64,000 nucleotides of DNA from Lingula anatina (taxonomy: Eukaryota > Brachiopoda > Lingulata > Lingulida > Lingulidae), in assembly GCF_001039355.2 (NCBI RefSeq), contig NW_019773513.1:1638250-1702249 (forward strand), written 5' to 3'. The notes under the pieces were generated by a model that had not been told where the DNA came from, ran no database searches, and saw only the letters and a program-made list of their open reading frames with translations. Below, piece after piece: positions 11,830 to 28,416 of this stretch. The translations under genes and the position numbers were made by a program. Within the stretch, counting starts at the first letter, position 1; every line of letters begins with the position of its first letter.

Positions 11830-13803
11830 CAATTTGCCATCTGTGTCTCTTCACTATATGATCATTTTTTAAACACCTTAATTCTACAGCGGACCAAGCA
11901 ATGTCTGAATATTTGGCTAGTGAGATTAAAATGGAGAAGGAAATGGGAGCCAAAGGTAAAGGCAAGGAGTCCATGCCTGGTTGGGAAACGGAATGCAATG
12001 GCTGCAATGTTATACTGAAAAAAATGAGAGGAGATGAAACGTAAGTACACATAAAGCTTTTTTTGATGTTGCATTGAGTGTATATTTACATGATAAGAAG
12101 CATTTTAAAATGTTGGTTTTCAACATAACGCAGTTTGCTGCTATATTAATCAGTAAGGGCTAACTCTTGTGTCAGTGAATTTAAATAAAATAATAAATGA
12201 AAAATCATGTTGTAATTATAATTGTTTTTTTTTTCCACATCATTTATTCTATTAACACTAGCTTAAAATATATGGCTTTAACAAACTATAGGGCAACTTC
12301 AGTAAGCCAAGAGATGTTCTTATACATTTAAGGTATTTTATTTTAGGATAACAGTGAAGTTCAATGTAAATCATTCAGTTGATAGCAATTTTGATGATAC
12401 ATATTCAGAAGAGGGAGATGTTGCTGAAAAGGAAGAAGAGCCAGAGGTGGGTGGCCCTATACAGATTTAATATTGCACTTTTATTCATTTCTGACAAAAA
12501 TGTTTCGAGAATTCATTTGTAAATAAATTAGGACATTGGTCTGTGAATTTTATAGTGATTATCAACAGTAGGCTGACTGATGGCATTTAAAAAGCTAGTG
12601 TGCTGTCACATTTGTGCTTTTGTTCACCACTGGTTTCATTGGAAAGCGTCTATAAGAAGTTGAATTACACTTCATATGGTCTTCTGGAAACTAAGGTGGC
12701 TTATGCAAGCATTAGGAAGTGACTCAGTGCAAATGTCCGTAGTATTAAAAAAGTCTCGAAACAGATAAAATCCTTAAGTACTGCACTAACTTAGCTTATT
12801 GTATTTATCATTTCTTTTTATGAAGCAAGTGATATGAAAATTACTGTAAACTTTTATTTTATAGCTGGTTTCCAGACCCATGTTTTCAGTGGAATTGTCA
12901 AAGGGAGGTACCATTTTGCAGATGACCTGCGTCTTCTCTGATGCCAATGAACCAATAGAACCAGATCAGACAGAGGAGGATGTATTTGGTAAGGTGGCCC
13001 AATAACTGCAGTACAATTTATGAATTAATATGTAGATGACAAAGTATGTTGTACATTTTTTTATTGAATTGCACACAGTCATTTTAAATAGTAAAAATTT
13101 AGGTGAAAGAATTATGACTGTGTATTACTAATTGATAAAAATGGGTAGTGTGAATGCTTTATTTGCGTTAAAGACTCATTTTGTACCCTTATATTCCATA
13201 CATGCCTTCTTATATTATTATAATGTGTATGTAAATTATATTGCAATCAAGATTTTTAAGTAATACAGCTGTAACAGTTTTTGGAATTTTGCCTTGCAGA
13301 AGATGCATTTTCCATTGATGATGTGGCATTGTTAAGGCAAGGAGAAAGCAATTCTGAGGCAGTTTATAGCTTGACGGCTGGAGTTATGGATGCAGTAAGT
13401 AGGAAATGTTTTAAAATAACAACTAATATAGCAATGAATAGATTTTGCCTGTGATGATGATACCCATCAACTGACTTAGATGAAGAACATAACTTTTGTC
13501 CTCTAAGAAGTACTGGACAGGCATTGGATTAGTTTTTTTTCTCTAGGTCATTCCATTTACAATATATGAAGAAAGGAACCTAATTAAACTACTGAAATAA
13601 TTTTGGTCTGGACACGCATATAACAATTTTAATGGGTACAATGACTTCTGTTGCAGGATGTGTACCAATTACTGATGAATATGCTAGATGAAAGAGACAT
13701 TGGGGAGCAGTTTGCACAAGATCTTCAGAGTTTTGCCACAGCATATGAACACAAGCAGTACATTTCATTCCTGGAAGGGCTTAAAGCTTTTGCTTCTAAA
13801 TAG
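11181..13803 (+). CDS. C1QBP: Complement component 1 Q subcomponent-binding protein, mitochondrial (p32/gC1qR, MAM33 family)
   Basis: Spliced CDS of six exons: 11181-11394, 11890-12040, 12347-12446, 12865-12988, 13300-13394, 13657-13803. It totals 831 bp (276 aa; human is 282) with all phases consistent and GT-AG borders. Known role of the family: a trimeric acidic mitochondrial matrix protein needed for mitochondrial translation and RNA metabolism, with extra-mitochondrial binding to C1q and other ligands. Seen here: residues 1-70 are basic, rich in Ser/Thr/Arg and poor in acids, as expected for a presequence. The MAM33 domain follows, from an AMSEYLASEIKMEKE-like segment through GWE, an ITVKFNVNHS strand, an acidic loop (EEGDVAEKEEEPE), and FSIDDVAL. 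It closes with the signature DERDIGEQFAQDL and a final EHKQYISFLEGLKAF helix, which matches the human C-terminus closely. It is convergent with LRP2BP downstream. The start ATG is the first in exon 1 in good frame and is shared by both copies. Confidence 0.95.
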
Positions 13804-14490
13804 AGTAGTAAAACTGAATTTGTTGGCTAAGGTAAAGTCCACTCTCAACATTATGGATATGTATTTGAAGTTTCTTTGTACATCTTGCTGCACTCAGTCT
13901 GTTCACTTGAATCATTGCCTCTACTACATATTAAAAAGGATGGATGTTCTTCCATGACTTCAAAGACAGCAACAGCAAAACTGTCATGGTTTCTACTATT
14001 ATGCAGTGGTGTAAACTTTTTATTTTGGATAATTGGTGTCTGTATAATTTCCAGTAGAAACAGGGATGTAATCCAAGAATAATAAGCTGTCAGGTATCAG
14101 TTATTTAAAAATGACTGAAGAATGCCATAGTGATTAAATGACTAGGCAAACATTCTGTTTGGCCCTTTTAGTCAACTGCGTTCATGGATAAAGTACACCT
14201 TTTAAAAAATATTTAAACTGTGCCTGTTATCTTTGCATTTATGGATGAAATACACACTTCAACAAACATTTCAACTGTGCCTGTTACCTTTGCACGAATG
14301 GTTTTATAGTACATTGGTTAAATACTATTCTGTTCTCTCAAGTAAAACTTCTAATCCTGGTTTATGTTCAATTTTGATTATAAAAACATTTTTAAAGTAG
14401 TTTCATTGATAAATAATTTGTAGAATATTGTATCATATACGTTTTGTATAACAGTTCTTCAAACTTGCATGAACAAAGCTTTATAATGTG

Positions 14491-14496
14491 AATAAA
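14491..14496 (+). terminator. C1QBP: Candidate poly(A) signal of C1QBP
   Basis: AATAAA about 690 bp after the C1QBP stop codon, in an AT-rich 3' region without other genes. It is the best placed canonical hexamer I saw, but site use is inferred. Confidence 0.5.
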
Positions 14497-14628
14497 TTCT
14501 GTGAAGTAGTATATTTTATTATTATTTTTCTTTTATGATCTGTGGTTTAGTACTTAAGCAAGAAAAGGTTATCATTATTCATCCAAATACATCAACAGAA
14601 TAATTCTTGGTATCTATACAGTAAGTGC

Positions 14629-14783
14629 CAATGACTCGGTGCATAAGTTTGTAGTATTAAAAAAGAAAAAAAAAACACTCGTTGTAACAGATAAGATTCT
14701 TAAGTGCTATGTTAACTTTGCTAATTTTATTTATCATTTCTTTTTATGTAACAAGTGATATGAAAGTTACTGTGAAGTTTTTT
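14629..14783 (+). repeat. Diverged copy of a C1QBP intron-3 segment
   Basis: This block matches 12720-12858 (intron 3 of C1QBP) in the same orientation. Shared words include GTAGTATTAAAAAAG, TATTTATCATTTCTTTTTATG and CAAGTGATATGAAA, in the same order and spacing. It is either a local duplication or two copies of an unrecognised dispersed repeat. No exon sequence accompanies it. Confidence 0.75.
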
Positions 14784-14799
14784 GCTCTGTTTAACCAAT

Positions 14800-15925
14800 C
14801 TTTACGCAAAATACACAAACTATACTGTGAAGTAAAGTAGAAAAAGCTGTTTAAAAAAGATATTGGGCATCTACATTTTTCATACAGAAGATTCTTATGT
14901 ATAAATTCTTTAATGCTGAATGTATAAAATGGTGGGTTTAACAAAAATTCCTGAGCAAATCAATACCATGGTTCCGTCAAACTACTACATAACTCAACTA
15001 TTAAACTATTAATACAAATATGGTGTTTGCAAGGAAACAAATTCAACAACTTACAGAATTAAACAAATTTGAAAAGCAAACAATTTTCAATCCATGCTTT
15101 AACCTGTTAAATAATGGAAAATATCTTCATCCTGAAAATAGAATTGTCCATATTTTCTACAGTGCACTTTAAATGCAAACCCTTACTTACTGGGTGTATA
15201 ATTTGTTGGACAGAGAGCACAATAATATCACTTCAGGCAACCTTTCACTCATAGACACTTCAAAACAATGTCACGTCATGGAAGTTGTGTATCAAAACTA
15301 TGATACAATGCAATATTATAAATCAAACAGTCAACAACAAGATGAATTCAAGCCCAATCACATCAATATTGCTCTCTGTGTATTCTCGTGTATTGGCAGA
15401 GTTAGGGACAATCATCACTCTTGAAGGTACTAATGTTAAAAATTGAAAAATAACACCCTTCTTTTTTGTGCATGTTAAAAACACAGCAGCATGTCACGTA
15501 CGTATTAAATCTGGATGGCACATATGGAATGCATGTTCTGTAGTTTCAACATTTGTACACTATTTACATCATTCTATAATTGTATAACCAAGAGAATCTC
15601 TTTTATCTGGTCAAACATAGTAAACAAATTTTTGATTTCTGCATGAATGCAAAGGCAAAGTAATAAAGTTCACAACAAAACCTCGCTTAAATATCAAAAG
15701 GAGACACATAACGTGACATAAAATACTTATTGGGGACACATTTAAAGCTTTATGCCCTTGAACAGATGTATAAAAATTCAGTTCACTGAGTTTCATTCAG
15801 GTGGAAGGTAAAACCCGACTTGGTCAGTTTGATACTTGACCAGCAATGAATTTCTAAAGTCAGGTATTACATATTATCTTTTGGCAACATGCTGGCTTTT
15901 TTCCTGTATGTTTTAAAGGAGGGTG
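14800..15925. other. Intergenic, between convergent C1QBP and LRP2BP
   Basis: Presumably holds the 3' UTR of LRP2BP on the minus strand. I see no further gene. Confidence 0.6.
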
Positions 15926-18747
<2,822 letters not shown>

Positions 18748-19373
18748 CTGCTTAAAAGCAATTAAAAATAATACTAATTCTATAATACTACGTATGCTTG
18801 TCATCCAATTGTATTTTAAGTAAACTCTATTTAAATCTATTACTGGCTAACAAATATGTCTTGTTGACAGGGTCCTGTCTCCCTCCCAAAGACTTCAGTT
18901 GGTCTACTGAGAAAAAAGATGGACTAGCTATCGGTATTTTCAGCCCTGATTGTATATTATATTATATTTTATATAACGACACTACGTTAATATACCAAAA
19001 GATTCTGCATAATGTCAAAGCATGATCAAGTGATAGTGAGTGATAGTGATACATGTGCCAGTGCGCGTTATTTCAAATTAATGTTTACAAAATATTTCGT
19101 GTATTACTTTAATTTTCAATGTTTTAACCATATCTTTGCCGAGATATTAAAAATTACTTATCAATATGTCGCTACTCACTCTGTGTCGTCTCTTTAAAAA
19201 CTGGATTTATCCATTTATTTCTAAAATACGCATGCTACTACATTCTTGATAGCTGCACAACTACCATGGTGACCAATGTCCTTGACCCCAGTAATGGCTC
19301 GCGCTTGGAAAATATTATCCAATGGTCGAGCAGCACTTACAACAGTCCGTAAAGTTAAAAATAAATAGGAAGT

Positions 19374-19381
19374 ACTTCCGG
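19374..19381. promoter_or_regulatory. ETS-family motif ACTTCCGG
   Basis: A perfect core ETS motif in the presumed shared promoter. Placement supports function; binding is inferred. Confidence 0.4.
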
Positions 19382-19982
19382 AAAGTTGGCATTTTCGCAA
19401 GGACATACGGACTTGAACTTTTAATCATATGAGTGCTTAATGATGGGCATAAAAAGGTAAGCATACATATTCACATTTATTTATGTTAAATTAACACATT
19501 GTTAAATATGAGTACCGGAGGCAATGTGAAGGCTATCTTCTCGTACGCGCAGTTCACTTAGTTGGAAGTTAAAATAATTTTCATTTCACTTTGTCACGGA
19601 CTGGATCAGACTACCTAAACATGTTTACTAGTTTTTTATTTGCTTTGATAATTTACTTCACCACACTATGTCTGTGCAAAGTACTGTAAACTTTTCTTGA
19701 CCGAGAAACTCGCATGCAAATAGCTAAAATGTTATCATGCTTATTCATTTACTTGAAAGGAACTGAATTATTGATTAGTGCATAGTGCAGAATTATATAC
19801 CTAGAGTATGTGGGTTTGTGTTTATTATAGTAAGTAACAGACTTATATTATTCTTGAAGCAGGCATGTTAATTTAAATGCAAGGAAATGCAGTGCAATGG
19901 CACGTTAATTTCACAAGTTAATATATGAAGTAAAAAGGTTGTTTGATTTAAAAGAAAATGAATAAATAATTTGTATCCTATC

Positions 19983-20240
19983 TGGGATTCTTCCACCCAA
20001 AGGAATTTCCTGAAAATGGAAGCAATTTTGTAACACTCAGCAATCATTGCTCAACCTGTTCCTGCAGTTGGAGTTGATGATTTGTACCATTTCAAATTAA
20101 ATAATTTTGTTTGAAATGACTGGCCAGTCATTTAGATTGTGTCGTCTTCCTAAACAATTTTAATTAAGGGTTTCCTAAAAAAAAAAAAAAAAAAAAAACA
20201 TTTCTAAGGGCTAAATTAGAAAATGCAAATATCTTTGCAG
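19983..20240. repeat. Diverged relative of the 16680-17153 element, with poly-A
   Basis: The order of similar segments matches the left half of the element at 16680. There is a GGATT-CTTCCACCCAAA left end, then an ATTGCTCAACCTGTTCCTGCA-like segment, a CCATTT-rich AT stretch, and AAATGACTGGCCAGTCA against AAATGACTGGTCAG. The right terminal repeat is not found. A 20-base poly-A run lies at about 20179-20198. Confidence 0.5.
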
Positions 20241-20419
20241 GGTATGTGGACATATAAAATATGACTTATCTCTTCAAATGTGGATAGTGTACTTTTAATG
20301 ATATTAGTTAATTAAGAGGTAGTCATTATTCAGAGGTAGTTTGAAAATCTTTTTGAAATTTGCAAATTCAATTCATGTATATATTTATACAGACAGCCAC
20401 TAAAACAAAATATTTATAG

Positions 20420-23400
20420 GTAAACAAAGTCACAGCTGCAATCATGAGCAAAGTGGTAGCCAAGGAGACTAAAGCTCATCCCAGCTTGCTAAGAAAGGGG
20501 TCATCTCACAAGATGGCTTTGAAGGAGAAGGCAGTTCAGATATATGAGGCTTTCTTCAAGGTGTGGATCATGTGTTTTAATGTATTCTTAGTGCTTTTTT
20601 TTTTTTTGTATTCTGAACTAAACCTATTAAAATGCATCAAAAATTTGCAATGAATTTATTATTTATTATTACGTTGAAATTTACTCATCCTTTAGAACTA
20701 TAGCTGATTAAGTTTACTTAAAGCATTTAGATTAATAGTGTTTTTATTATGATTGAAACATGACATGTTATAGACAAAAGGTGTGGAATAGAAGAAATAC
20801 ACTTCATATTTATCTCTTTTAGGGAGAGGACCCCTCTCTGGGAAATCGCAACTTTTGGGATGAACTATTTCTTTTAAAGGTTGGTTTGTTTGACATTTTG
20901 ATTTTCAGAATTCTTTATGTCACATTTATGTTGTAAACTACTAGTGTATAACTACATGATTCATAGATATGAGTGATGTACACAGATGGAATAGACCAGC
21001 AGAATGTGTGATTACATATTACTCAAATAGTACACTATTTACTGTTTTAAGTCCATCATTACATATTTAGAAAAGTGATTTTGTCATGGTATTCACATGC
21101 CTGAAATACAAAATTGATAAAAAATTAATGAAATTAATTTTTTTTTTCTATCAGGTGAATTCTCCATATATTGAAAAACAATTTGAAAGCTTATCAGGCG
21201 AGCAGTTACTGGCTTTAAAGGTGGGAAATGGTTTTGTTCATTTCTGAGATAGAATATTGATATTGATAGAAATGGTCAAAATTTATTTAGTTTGTAAGAC
21301 GTAGGTTTTCTGGAGAGTTTTTGGTTTAGGATAATTTTTGAAAATGCTAAAATAAGACATTTTCCTTGTAGCGGCAATTGATGTAAATTAAAATTCTGCT
21401 GTTCTTAGTCTTTCAAAAATTAAAGTATGAAACAAAATGATATAAGATCAAGGTGGGATAACTGTATTTTGTGGGTCACTGGCAGTGATTCTTGTGTAGG
21501 TCATAACATGCCTATCTAAATAGAAGTTTGATATTTGATATCTGATATTTTTTACATTTGATGTTGATTTCTCACTATGCCGTTAGCTCTGACAACTCGT
21601 CTCATGTTATTTTGTAGGAGAACGTAAACACACTGTGTTATCAGTGTATCCAAACAATGAAACAGGACCATCCCATTAGAACAGCCCATGCCATGCAGGT
21701 AAATGGGGAATCTTATAAACTCTCTTTTCTTTGATTTTGTGTAGAATTTACAATTATGTTGTATTGCATATTTCGTAGTTTAACTTGCTTATGGAAAATA
21801 TGTCATGTAATAATGAATGTATTTCCTACAATTATTTTAAAAGTAATTTTCTAGTCTGTAATTTATTTTCCACCGGTTTAAACTTTTCTCCCTTTGGGAA
21901 TTATGACCAGAAATTTGTGTAATAATTTTTAAAATGAATTGTATCTTTACTGTGGTGTCTTGTTTTAGACTGTGGCTGCACTCATTAGAGGTGTATTTAA
22001 AAAGAGTTTGGGCAACTATGGCTTTGATGTCATCAATATACTACTCGGGTTTGATTCAGCTGAAGTATTGATGCAGGTTTGTTTCATTAAAGGATTTTAA
22101 GGCATACTCATTTGTCACCAAGAGAACAACATTAATAGAAAAGGAGAGCTCAGATATTACATGTCATTTTGGTTAAAAGGGGTAGTTAAGCAATGGTGTC
22201 TGAGAAGGATGATGTTGTTCTATATGTTTATTATATTATACCAGTAAATGATACTCTCTTTGTCAAACATTTCAGACTCTTGTGGAAACTCTTCACACCA
22301 TTCTCACTGGGGAAAGTCCTGCCAGCCTGAAATCTGTATCTCTCAAGCTTTTACTGACTTTAGTCACTGTAAGTCTGAGTCATGGTATGCTAGACCAAAT
22401 ATGATCTTTTTTATCTATGATCCTTATTAAGATAATTTTTTTTATCATGCTTAAGTTTTGTTTTGAATTTTCTTTATGTAATCTTATTTTTCATATGGAA
22501 TGGGTTATTTGAGAAGTTCTTTGGCTACTGTTGCTTTCAAATATTTCAATAGTGTGAACATTGATAAAATGTTTACTTGTCTATTTATTTTTTTAAGGCT
22601 ACTGATAATGTGAGTCAAAATACAATGTTGGAATATGTGATGATAAACAGTGTATTCGAAGCAATTATTCAGGTATTTGGACTTTCATGCTCATTACAAC
22701 TTTTTAATTTGATATTTAATCAATTTTTACTTGTGTTATATTTTGAATGTCAGTGTTTTAATATTGACTCATAACAGTAACAACTTAAATTTAAGATCAA
22801 TGTAAAGGCTGCATGTATTATATGTACTTGACTACTTATATAAGCCGTGCACATTTTAAAATATTTTATGCCAGTTGTATGGATTTAATAATGAATTCTG
22901 TTTAGCTTCTAGCCAATCCATTGTCCAGACAAATCCATGGTCATGATGCAGTGTTACTTCTCACTTTACTTGTGCAATATAGAAAATATGAGGTTAGTTG
23001 ATCATAGTTTCAGTTGCTATACCATATCAGATGAGTGTGCAGTGTACTCATTTATGATGATTGCTTTTATAATGCAGATTTTTCATATAAATCAAGTCTA
23101 GTGATCAGACTCAGATGTGTAATGCCTTTGCTACTTTGTAGCGCCTTCTGTCTTAATCTTCTTTACCTTAGCTAAATAACCTTAGACTTTGCTACTGATG
23201 TTGTTAAACTCAGTGACGTAGTGACCTGAAGTTTCTAATCTCTAATCTTTTAAAGATTCATACCCTCAACATACCCACTTACTCTGTGTAAAAATAGTGA
23301 ATAATGGACCTGTTCACTTTAGTCCAATGTTCTACTATTTCTAATTAACCCCATTTCAGTGGAATAACACAACTAGGAGCACAATCTGCAGTCTGTCCTC

Positions 23401-26400
23401 CTAAGAACAAATAATCCCATTCTTATTTGCTTAATTCGTATAAATAGAATTATATATTTTATGATACAAATTTTTGTATTAATCAAGTTGACTAATCATA
23501 GTTTGAATAAAGTACAAAAATGTTTTTCTGGAATCTAAGTAGTTGAGATTAAATGGTGTTATGTTGGAAGGCATTTTTTTTATACTAGTGTACAAAAGTT
23601 AAGGTTAAACCATATACAGTAAGTTGTGTTAAGTTAAATGTTTATTTGTTCTTCTTGTAGTCTGCCAATCCATACATAGTGAAGCTGTCAATATTAGATG
23701 ATGAGCTGGCTTTGAATGTAAGTATATGCTTGTCAGTGTGAGGTGTGTGTGTTACTTAAAAGCACTCCGGTAAACATTTCTTTGGGATGTAATGGTTAAA
23801 AATCCTAAAAAAGAACCGTATCAATCATAAAATAGAATGTGTGAATTTCCATGCCCTTTATTTTGACTTCTGTGATTTTAACACATGCCTATTTATCCTT
23901 TTTTTTCTTATATTTTATTTCGTTTTTAGGGATATGCTCAAGTTGTATCTTCTAGTCTAACAGAGTTTAACAGGTAGGTCATTTAAGGAGGCAGTACATA
24001 TAATTTTAATAATAATAATAATAATAATGATAATAATAGTTATATTTGTAAAATCTTTATAATTAAGTGTTCATATATGATGATGGCAAGAAAATGTTAT
24101 TTGAATTTGTAAATTTGGACTGAATGAAAAATTTTGTAGATTTCTTATAGATTAAAATAACTGACTTTCTTTTAAGTCAACCTAAATGAATAATAATTTC
24201 AATTGCAGGTGTTATCAAAGCAGAAAAACAGAACACCAAAGTAGTGGTGGCTTTTTCTCAGCCTTCACAAATATGGTAAGGTCAACAGTTTAGTTTCCCC
24301 TTTGTTCATTCAGAAATGTTAGATATTAAGTCATTGTTTTATGAAGTAAGGTAATTCTACATGGTGTGCAGAGGTTCCAAAAAATTTTATGACTCGATAT
24401 TATTGCAAGTTGCAATCTGAGAAAGTGGTGAGGCATAGGTAAAAATGTGTCCAGTCTTAGAAATGTTTCACTTTTTTTATCATAAATAGACAATGATCAG
24501 ACAATGAAAAAACTATTGCACCAAAACATGAGAACTTAACAGATGAAACATGCACAAGTAGAACACAATGTCAGTTGGTATTAATCGTGTAAATCACCTA
24601 GTAATAAGGTAGCTTAGGAGACAATATGTGAGTATATCACATGGAGCATGACGGAAGGATCCTTCATAATGGGATCAGAAGGCTAATGTACTCATGCGTA
24701 ACAAGTGAAGGGGAGCACATCTCATGTAATAACATGATTAACCCGTTCATCACATCCCATATGACCTTTGTGAAGGATCGTCTTCAAAGGGAAATACCTT
24801 AAAATATAGAAGATTGGTTTCTTGCGTGTAGTGTGATTTCATTTTATTGAATCCTTTCAACATTTGACAAGCCATGAATATTCATAGGATGAACCAAGTT
24901 CTCTAAGATGCCTCATGTGATAAACTAGTAGTCATTAGGTGTTTTTGATATTTAATTTTTATCAATTAAATAGATATTTATCAAACTTATTAATATTGAT
25001 GTTAAGTAATTAAATTCCATTGTTTTTTTTATGCATGAAAGCTTACCTCATTGTAAACATTTCGGTGGATTACAACAGAGATGTAGCAGGTTGTTTGAAA
25101 AGTCTTAACTACTAAATAAAGATATTTCGTGATATGTGTTAAAACTCAAATGTTTTATTTACTCTTTTATTAACAGGTTGGGAGCATGTTTGTTGCAGAA
25201 GAAGCTACAACAGAGGCTATTAAGTATGGTTCTTTGCTATTCTTTTTAAAATTTTAAAATGTTTCTTGCAGGAAAAAACTGTTCATATTGTTAGAATCTC
25301 ATGTTGAATAGAGAGAAACATGGTACGAATAATTGATTCAATATAGATAACAGGAGTTGCAGTCAGCAGAACACGTGGACTTTTAAAGTATTCTATAAGT
25401 TGAAAATTTGTCTTTCAGGGCCAACGACTCCATGTTGCTGGCACTGTATGAAGCTGTCCATTTGAACAGGAATTTTATCACCACTTTGACTCATGTGAGT
25501 ACTAGTACATTACAATCCAAAGATATTAACAAGCTGTTTTCCAAAGACCTGTTCTTGGGATAAGGCTTTTTCAAAATAGTATTTTAACTGAAAAGGCATA
25601 CTTGTACATTTTGAACAGATTTCATTTTAAATGACCTATCTTTCAATAAAAAAGATTAATATAATAAAGTTAAAATCCTGGGCAAGGAGCAAGAGGAGTT
25701 TTAATCTAATGATGAATGCTCTGGAGGGGTTGAGTTTATTCAAGTTAGCTAGTGGCATTCTTTACATCCTATCTTATCAGATATGTGTCATATCCATCAT
25801 GCTTTAGGTTCATACAGCGTCAGCACCCACCACTCCTCCACAGTCTCCAGCTACTCCACAGTCACCCGTGCTGGAAGGTAGGTTTTTATCAAATAATATT
25901 GAGACAGGTATTGTTGCAAGGAAGGGCTCTGTTTGGTAGCCTTAAGCTTGTCAGTTGCAGTATTAGCCTTGTTGCATGTTTTGTGAAATATTCTGTTCAT
26001 GTTAAACCCTCCTACGTCAGGATTGCTAGACTCAAGTTTTTAGTTAACAGTGCCATTTGTTCAAACGAGTCAACTGAGAGTGCTCTCTATCTTGAAGCAT
26101 TTTAATCAAGGTATTGCATTTGAGTCATTTGAAAGATCTTATAATAGTTTTATATGTGTATTTATATTATATATTATCTTTCACCTCTATGAGGCATCTT
26201 ATGTACAAAAGGAAGTTGTTCTGGAAATCAGATTCACATTTATTTTTATTTCAGGCACTGATGCTGCACTATCAGGCAATGTGGACTTGTCTGCCCATGA
26301 TCAGCCTACCAGTCTTCTTGTCACTTTCCTCGAGTACACTTCTATTATCATGCAAAACACGAAAGATGAAACTAGATTTGATAATGCCAAGTTGTGCCTG

Positions 26401-28383
26401 GTCATATTGACATGTATAGCAGAGGTGGGTTTTTTGAAGAACTTGAGTACCATGGTAACATGGTCACATGGGCACATCTTACCCAATCAGGAGCGATGTA
26501 ACAGCACTGTCATGGAAATCCTAGTCAACTAAGCCAGGGAACTGACTAAAGTTTTTTAGTGAAACTGGGGCCTGATGTTAAGCTGTGTTGGTAGTGATTT
26601 TGTCTTAAAGGTAAAAGTCATTGGTGGTTAACAGAATACTGGTATAAGCTTGCAATGAAAAATTAAAGCTTCTGCAGAGTTTTAAGATTAAGAATGATGG
26701 ATATTTATAATGTTCATCACTGCTTACTCAATTGAGATGATAATTTGAGAAATCTTCTGTTCCCAGGACCAGTATGCAAACTCCTTGATGCATGATGCCA
26801 ATATGAATTTTAGAGTTCCCATTCATAAAGCAGTAAGTACTCGATACTTTTATCATTTATTTAGAGTATGTTACTTTTTAGTAATTCCTTTTGAGATGAT
26901 GAAGGTCATGACTTTTGCAATAAAAAAACTAACCTTGAATGAGTGTGCCTAAGATTGGGATTTAGCATTTTGCAAATTCTGCTTGTAGCCTATGAGACAC
27001 AGGAAGACTCCAACGGAGAAGATTCCTCCTTCTAGGCCTTTGGCAGGTGCTCTGTTAGGTAGGATTGTTTTGGTTAACTAAACATTTTTAAATGTGAAGA
27101 TAACGATGGAGACTTATGGACTTTAAAATGGCTTGTGCCAAAACATTATTGACTTATTACGGGTTTGATGCCATATTTGAGAATTTAAGATATTTTGTAA
27201 AGTTTCATTTGGAAATGTTTGATGTGGAAATAAATGACAGAAACAAGGAAGCATGCATTTAGTGTACATAAATCTGTCTGCATATTTGTCTTTTCAGTAA
27301 GTTTTGATATGTTTTCCAAGAGGTTAGCTTCACAACAAACCTTCATGTTTTTAGGAGCCTCAAGGATAAGTACAACTCCTTCATGTGCTGTGAATATGAT
27401 CAAAACTGCATTGTTTTAACTTGGCATTGAATATAATTTTGACACATTCCAGATCTAATGGTGGAGTTTACCATGAGTCACATGATGAAAAGTATGCCAG
27501 TAGAACTTCACATGTAAGAAATAAATTAAAGGAAAATGTAGATGTCAAACAGTTGCAAACCCAAGTTGGCTTTCAATTAATATAGAAAATATTGCCTTGA
27601 TTAGTCCATACATTGGTCTGTATTTAAAATCAGTTAACTTATGTTCATGTACAAAGAAAGGTTAATTAATCTTCAATACTGTAAATTCAGACTGTGTTAT
27701 CTTTTACTTTAAGCTTTAAACAGAAATGAACTTTTTCCGCATATTTAATTCAGTTCTGATGGTTCCTGAGACACGTCAAGGTTAGGTGCTGGGTCCCATG
27801 ATAAATGTTCAGAGTTTTTTTTTTTTAAACCTAGGCTCATGTCTGTTGAAAGCTTTTTTTTTTATTTGCTGTAGGTTGAGTCTGGGCACTATCCACCGGG
27901 TGTTGTGTTATCAGAAAAAATGCCGAGTCAGGATGCAGTATCAGTGGAAAGACCTGTGGACAGGTAAACTCACATTAGGACACCATTTTTTTAAACATTA
28001 TATGTATATTTTTACTCTTAGCTATATCCCACACTGGATTGTTTCAAGATAAAAAGATAAAAACATATAAAGACTTAGTTAAAATTTTTTTTAGGATTTG
28101 AAATGTTTTGATTTTTGGGTGGAAAAGAAAATTAATTGAATCTTGTGATGATGAAGCATAATCAGTTTTTTTTTTTCTTTTTCCTTTAGCTTTAATCAAT
28201 CTGCTCAAGTTTCTGCTGTCCAATGAGACCACTTTAATGAAGAAATATAATATTTTCCCTCTTGCCACTCAGGTAGGAATTGTGTGTGTGCTAGTGTGTG
28301 TGTGTGCTAGTGTGTGTGTGTGTGTGTGTGCTAGTGTGTGTGTGTGTGTGTGTGTGTGCTAGTGTGTGTGTGTGTGTGTGCTA

Positions 28384-28416
<33 letters not shown>

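Larger units (their letters stand above)
18748..20419. promoter_or_regulatory. Divergent promoter region between LRP2BP and ARMH3
   Basis: LRP2BP (minus) and ARMH3 (plus) start about 1.7 kb apart, head to head, and both have an acceptor just before the exon with the ATG, so their non-coding first exons must lie in this interval. The stretch 19240-19460 is less AT-rich and contains ACTTCCGG (19374-19381), a consensus ETS/GABP-type site common at housekeeping divergent promoters. A possible ARMH3 non-coding exon 1 ends at a GTAAGC donor at 19456. Transcription start sites are not determined. Confidence 0.5.
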
